Origin: Hyphomicrobiales bacterium
GTDB taxonomy: Bacteria; Pseudomonadota; Alphaproteobacteria; Rhizobiales; Rhizobiaceae
Reading direction: 5' to 3'
Assembly: GCA_900468625.1 (NCBI GenBank)
Contig: UBUL01000019.1
Coordinates: forward strand, 62,001-126,000
DNA: 64,000 bases
How positions within the stretch are numbered: position 1 is the first letter of the stretch; every line of letters starts with the position of its first letter. The translations under genes were made by a program, and so were the position numbers. Below the pieces are notes generated by a model that made no database searches, was not told where the DNA came from, and saw nothing but the letters and a program-made list of their open reading frames with translations. This document shows positions 61,869 to 64,000 of this stretch, one piece after another.

Positions 61869-61991
61869 CGGAAGGAGTATCGGCGATGACGCGCCGCCGG
61901 TCTTCCGGGGCGCGCCCCGGAAGACCGGCGGCCGCGGCACCTGGGGAAGATTCAAACGGCACTAATGGGAAGTATTGCTCCGGTACTGACA
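60888..61991 (-). mobile_element. IS21-family element, 3'-truncated
   Basis: The element carries istA but no istB. A likely outer end is TGTCAGTACCGGAGC read on the minus strand from 61991. The other end is lost: the istA homology stops abruptly near 60888. The IS sits directly against an IS1595 transposase fragment that begins at 61992, so it appears to have inserted into that older element. Confidence 0.65.
61893..61932. repeat. 40-bp perfect GC palindrome upstream of istA
   Basis: Two 20-bp arms meet without spacer: GCCGCCGGTCTTCCGGGGCG (61893-61912) and its exact complement (61913-61932). It lies between the outer IS end and the istA start, where a hairpin could block transcription entering from outside. 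Confidence 0.8.
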
Positions 61992-62360
61992 AGGGGTCGA
62001 CGATCCATGCCGACGAGTACTTCAGTTACGACGACCTCCAAGGCCTGCAAGAGCTTAAGCGCGTAAACCACAGTAAGGAATATGAGACCAAGGACGGCGT
62101 GAACACCAATCACGTCGAGAGAGTTTCTTCTCCCGCATCCAGCGGGCGTATGTTGGCATCCATCACCGCTTCTCGGTGAAGTATTTCGACTGGTATGCGG
62201 CGGAAATCGCATGGTGCGAGGACAATCGCCGGGTCGATAACGGCACGCAGATGTGGAGCATGGTGCATTTCGCACTGTCGAGGAAGGCCTCGCGCAATCT
62301 GCGTGGCTACTGGGAGGGCAACAAGCCGCCCGATCTCGTCTGGGAGACGGTGTCAGTCCG
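61992..62360 (+). pseudogene. IS1595-family transposase, 3' part with frameshift
   Basis: The plus strand reads GSTIHADEYFSYDDLQGLQE and LKRVNHSKEYETKDGVNTNH, then after a 2-base insertion in GAGAGAG near 62120 continues SFFSRIQRAYVGIHHRFSVK and YFDWYAAEIAWCEDNRRVDN, ending around RNLRGYWEGNKPPDLVWE. This is the end of the ISXO2-like DDE domain with its last acidic residue. The start is cut by the IS21 end at 61991. Confidence 0.75.
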
Positions 62361-62372
62361 GACAGGGCATGA

Positions 62373-62825
62373 TCAGGCCGCGCTCTCCCAGAGGCGACGC
62401 TGGCCGTCGGCGACACCAGCATATCGTCCCCGGCCATCCTTGACGAGCTTGTCGAGGTCTCGCGACAGTACGTTGCCAATCTGGCCGAGCCGCGGATCAT
62501 CTACGGTCAGCCGGATCTGCAGCGCGACCTGTTTTGCGCAGTCCGCAGTCGAAACCGGAGCCTCTGCATCTCTCAGAATGCGCAGGAGGGCTCCGCGCTT
62601 GTCGAGATCCTTGAGCAATGGTGTCACCGCGCTTGCAGGCACCTTCAGAGGCTTTCTCGAACAGATGCGAGCAGCGCCGTTGGGACGATAGCTCTCGTCG
62701 TAAACTTTCAGTACGGTGTCGAACGCGGCTCGCTGCTGCTCCAGGACCGCAATCTCGCCGCGAAGGGCATCGATCTTGGGCTCCAGCTCTTCGCGCTTCT
62801 TCTTCAGCTCCTCTACCAACTGCAT
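62373..62825 (-). CDS. Coiled-coil plus winged-helix-like protein, hypothetical
   Basis: Protein of 150 residues. The first 45 residues are a coiled coil (VEELKKKREELEPKIDALRG, EIAVLEQQRAAFDTVLKVYD). The rest looks like a winged helix: LLKDLDKRGALLRILRDAEA, PVSTADCAKQVALQIRLTVD, then IGNVLSRDLDKLVKDGRGRY. The start ATG 62825 lacks a strong ribosome site. It abuts the IS1595 fragment and ends 13 bases from it. DNA binding is likely; no family recognised. A TIGR-like plasmid regulator is possible but not supported. Confidence 0.6.
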   Translation of the reverse strand: MQLVEELKKKREELEPKIDALRGEIAVLEQQRAAFDTVLKVYDESYRPNGAARICSRKPLKVPASAVTPLLKDLDKRGALLRILRDAEAPVSTADCAKQVALQIRLTVDDPRLGQIGNVLSRDLDKLVKDGRGRYAGVADGQRRLWESAA

Positions 62826-63201
62826 CCGTAATCCCCTCTAAAAGCTACGCTTTCAGACTATCTGGTCATGGAATGAGTGCCTGGTGGTGGGGCCTACATA
62901 ATTGCGTAAAATTGCTCTCTCGTTCTTTCCCTTAACATACGCCGATGGACAGATTGGACTGCATCCTTCAGAGAGGTTCGGCGTCTCGGCTTGAAAAAAT
63001 CGCATTGCGACACATTTTTAGACTACAGAGCAATGCTCGTGGTCCAGCGGGACGAAGGATCCACAATCCTTAAGTTCCCCCGTAGCATAGTGGCTATGCG
63101 CTGTTCCTATGTTAAAACCGCAACCTGCTTCCCATTCAAGCTGGTCGGCGTCCGGCAAGTAGCTTTCGAGACAAGGCTGCTGGCGATGGAGGAGCGTGAA
63201 T
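62826..63201. other. Intergenic stretch without a recognised gene
   Basis: About 375 bases, divergent between the coiled-coil gene and the histidine kinase. GTTCC words at 63074 and 63103 have no matching -10. Nothing else seen. Confidence 0.35.
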
Positions 63202-64000
63202 ATGGCACAAGATGCAAATGAACCCGCAGGTTCGCCCTTCACTGCCGACGAACGAAAAAAGGTGTCCTCGGATTTAGCGATCAACAACACGCTCGGGGAA
63301 CATTTTGGGATTTCGGCGCTCTCTGCCGAAGCTTGGCTTGCCGCCATTGTTGAAAACTCTGACGACGCGATCGTAAGCAAGACCGTCAACGGCATCATCA
63401 CGAGTTGGAACAGAAGCGCCGAGCGACTTTTTGGATTTTCCGCCGCCGAGGCGGTGGGGCGTCACATCAGTATCATCATTCCAGATGATCGCCTGCATGA
63501 AGAAGATACCATCATCGATCACATTCGAAACGGCAGGCGGATCGAACATTTCGAGACGATGAGGCAGCATAAAGATGGAACGCTGCTCGATATTTCGCTG
63601 ACGATTTCACCCGTCCGGGACAAGGATGGCGTAATTGTCGGCGCTTCGAAGATCGCCCGTGATATTTCGGATCGCAAGCGCATGGTGGAGCGACAGCGGC
63701 TGCTGCTGCGGGAAATGCATCATCGCATCAAAAATCTGTTCGCCATTGTTAGCGCATTGATTTCCATTAGTGAGCGGACCGTCGAAACAACGGGGGCATC
63801 GTTCGCCGACGATTTGCGTGCGCGGATCAGAGCACTCGCCGCCGCGCAGGATCTTGTGCTGAAAGAATCCGAAGGCAGTTCCGATGAGCATACCTCGACC
63901 AGTCTTTTTGGTCTCATTGAGGCCATCCTGTCGGCTCACCAGGACAAGGATGGCGCTCGAATCGTTGTTAGAGGGGAGGACGTTCGCGTGAACAGCACTG
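63202..64000 (+). CDS. PAS-domain sensor histidine kinase (HWE/HisKA_2 type), cut by window end
   Basis: The frame opens at ATG 63202 with GGAGGAG 7 bases upstream and runs to the window end (266 residues). A PAS domain covers about 40-160 (AIVENSDDAIVSKTVNGIIT, NRSAERLFGFSAAEAVGRHI, GTLLDISLTISPVRDKDGVI), then the H-box LLLREMHHRIKNLFAIVSAL. No membrane helix is seen, so it is cytoplasmic. The ATPase domain lies beyond the window. Kinases of this class commonly feed the PhyR-EcfG stress cascade, which fits the stress promoters and single-domain receivers here; the connection is inference. Confidence 0.9.
   Translation, partial: MAQDANEPAGSPFTADERKKVSSDLAINNTLGEHFGISALSAEAWLAAIVENSDDAIVSKTVNGIITSWNRSAERLFGFSAAEAVGRHISIIIPDDRLHEEDTIIDHIRNGRRIEHFETMRQHKDGTLLDISLTISPVRDKDGVIVGASKIARDISDRKRMVERQRLLLREMHHRIKNLFAIVSALISISERTVETTGASFADDLRARIRALAAAQDLVLKESEGSSDEHTSTSLFGLIEAILSAHQDKDGARIVVRGEDVRVNST

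Noticed and set aside
12900..64000. CRISPR array, tRNA or rRNA genes
   Set aside because: No evenly spaced 25-40 bp repeats and no cloverleaf or rRNA-like stretch was found in this part or in the rest of the window.

Overview
The window reads as an accessory region of a Rhizobium/Agrobacterium-type alphaproteobacterium, probably a megaplasmid, chromid or genomic island. Grounds: a rhizobial-type AtpB, a DUF982 protein, an ECF sigma/NrsF pair, single-domain receivers with an HWE/HisKA_2-type kinase, GGAAC-N18-TT promoters as known for RpoE2/EcfG of rhizobia, and many decayed genes, IS remnants and toxin-antitoxin pairs. The species assignment is inference.

Layout. (1) 1-5 kb: tail of an APC permease, an aldehyde dehydrogenase, and an HpaC/HpaB flavin-dependent phenol hydroxylase with a divergent AraC regulator: uptake and oxidation of an aromatic amine or acid. 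(2) 5-9 kb: Tat-exported molybdopterin oxidoreductase, its cytochrome b partner, a DUF5666-like periplasmic protein, and an ECF sigma/NrsF anti-sigma pair. (3) 9-16 kb: an NAD-binding epimerase-like protein, DUF4396, DUF4336, a YflT-like stress protein, a bactofilin-like small protein, a MarR regulator, a frame-broken small gene and a single-domain receiver. Three copies of a TATATCA-N5-TGATATA palindrome lie here. (4) 16-22 kb: a NEW3-domain protein with an ABC ATPase and a permease broken by an amber codon; then a complete sugar-type ABC importer. (5) 22-29 kb: an orphan atpB, a DHA2 MFS pump, DUF4334, a LigD remnant and membrane glucose dehydrogenase. (6) 29-31.6 kb: an HTH/PIN toxin-antitoxin operon behind a 9-nt repeat array, and half of an IS1595 transposase. 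(7) 31.8-47.7 kb: an alpha-glucan/trehalose island: glgE, treS-maltokinase fusion and glgB in one operon, a receiver, divergent treZ and treY, and glgX. (8) 48-55.5 kb: a DUF2188-GFA fusion, then an ApbE/PepSY-flavoreductase/DUF2271 extracytosolic flavin electron-transfer cluster divergent from a two-component system. (9) 55.5-64 kb: a truncated USP, DUF982, an alpha/beta hydrolase, a 25-residue membrane peptide with a 301-aa membrane protein, a repeat-containing stress-type peptide, higBA, nested IS21/IS1595 remnants, and a PAS histidine kinase cut by the window end.

How it works together. TreS converts trehalose and maltose, the maltokinase domain makes maltose-1-phosphate, GlgE polymerises it, GlgB branches the glucan, and GlgX, TreY and TreZ turn glucan back into trehalose: a closed glucan-trehalose cycle. 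GGAAC-N18-TT promoters sit before glgE, treZ, treY, gcd, DUF4396, DUF982, the 25-residue peptide and two more small genes, so much of the window looks like one general-stress regulon. About ten genes are truncated, frameshifted or nonsense-mutated, which marks the region as fast-changing.
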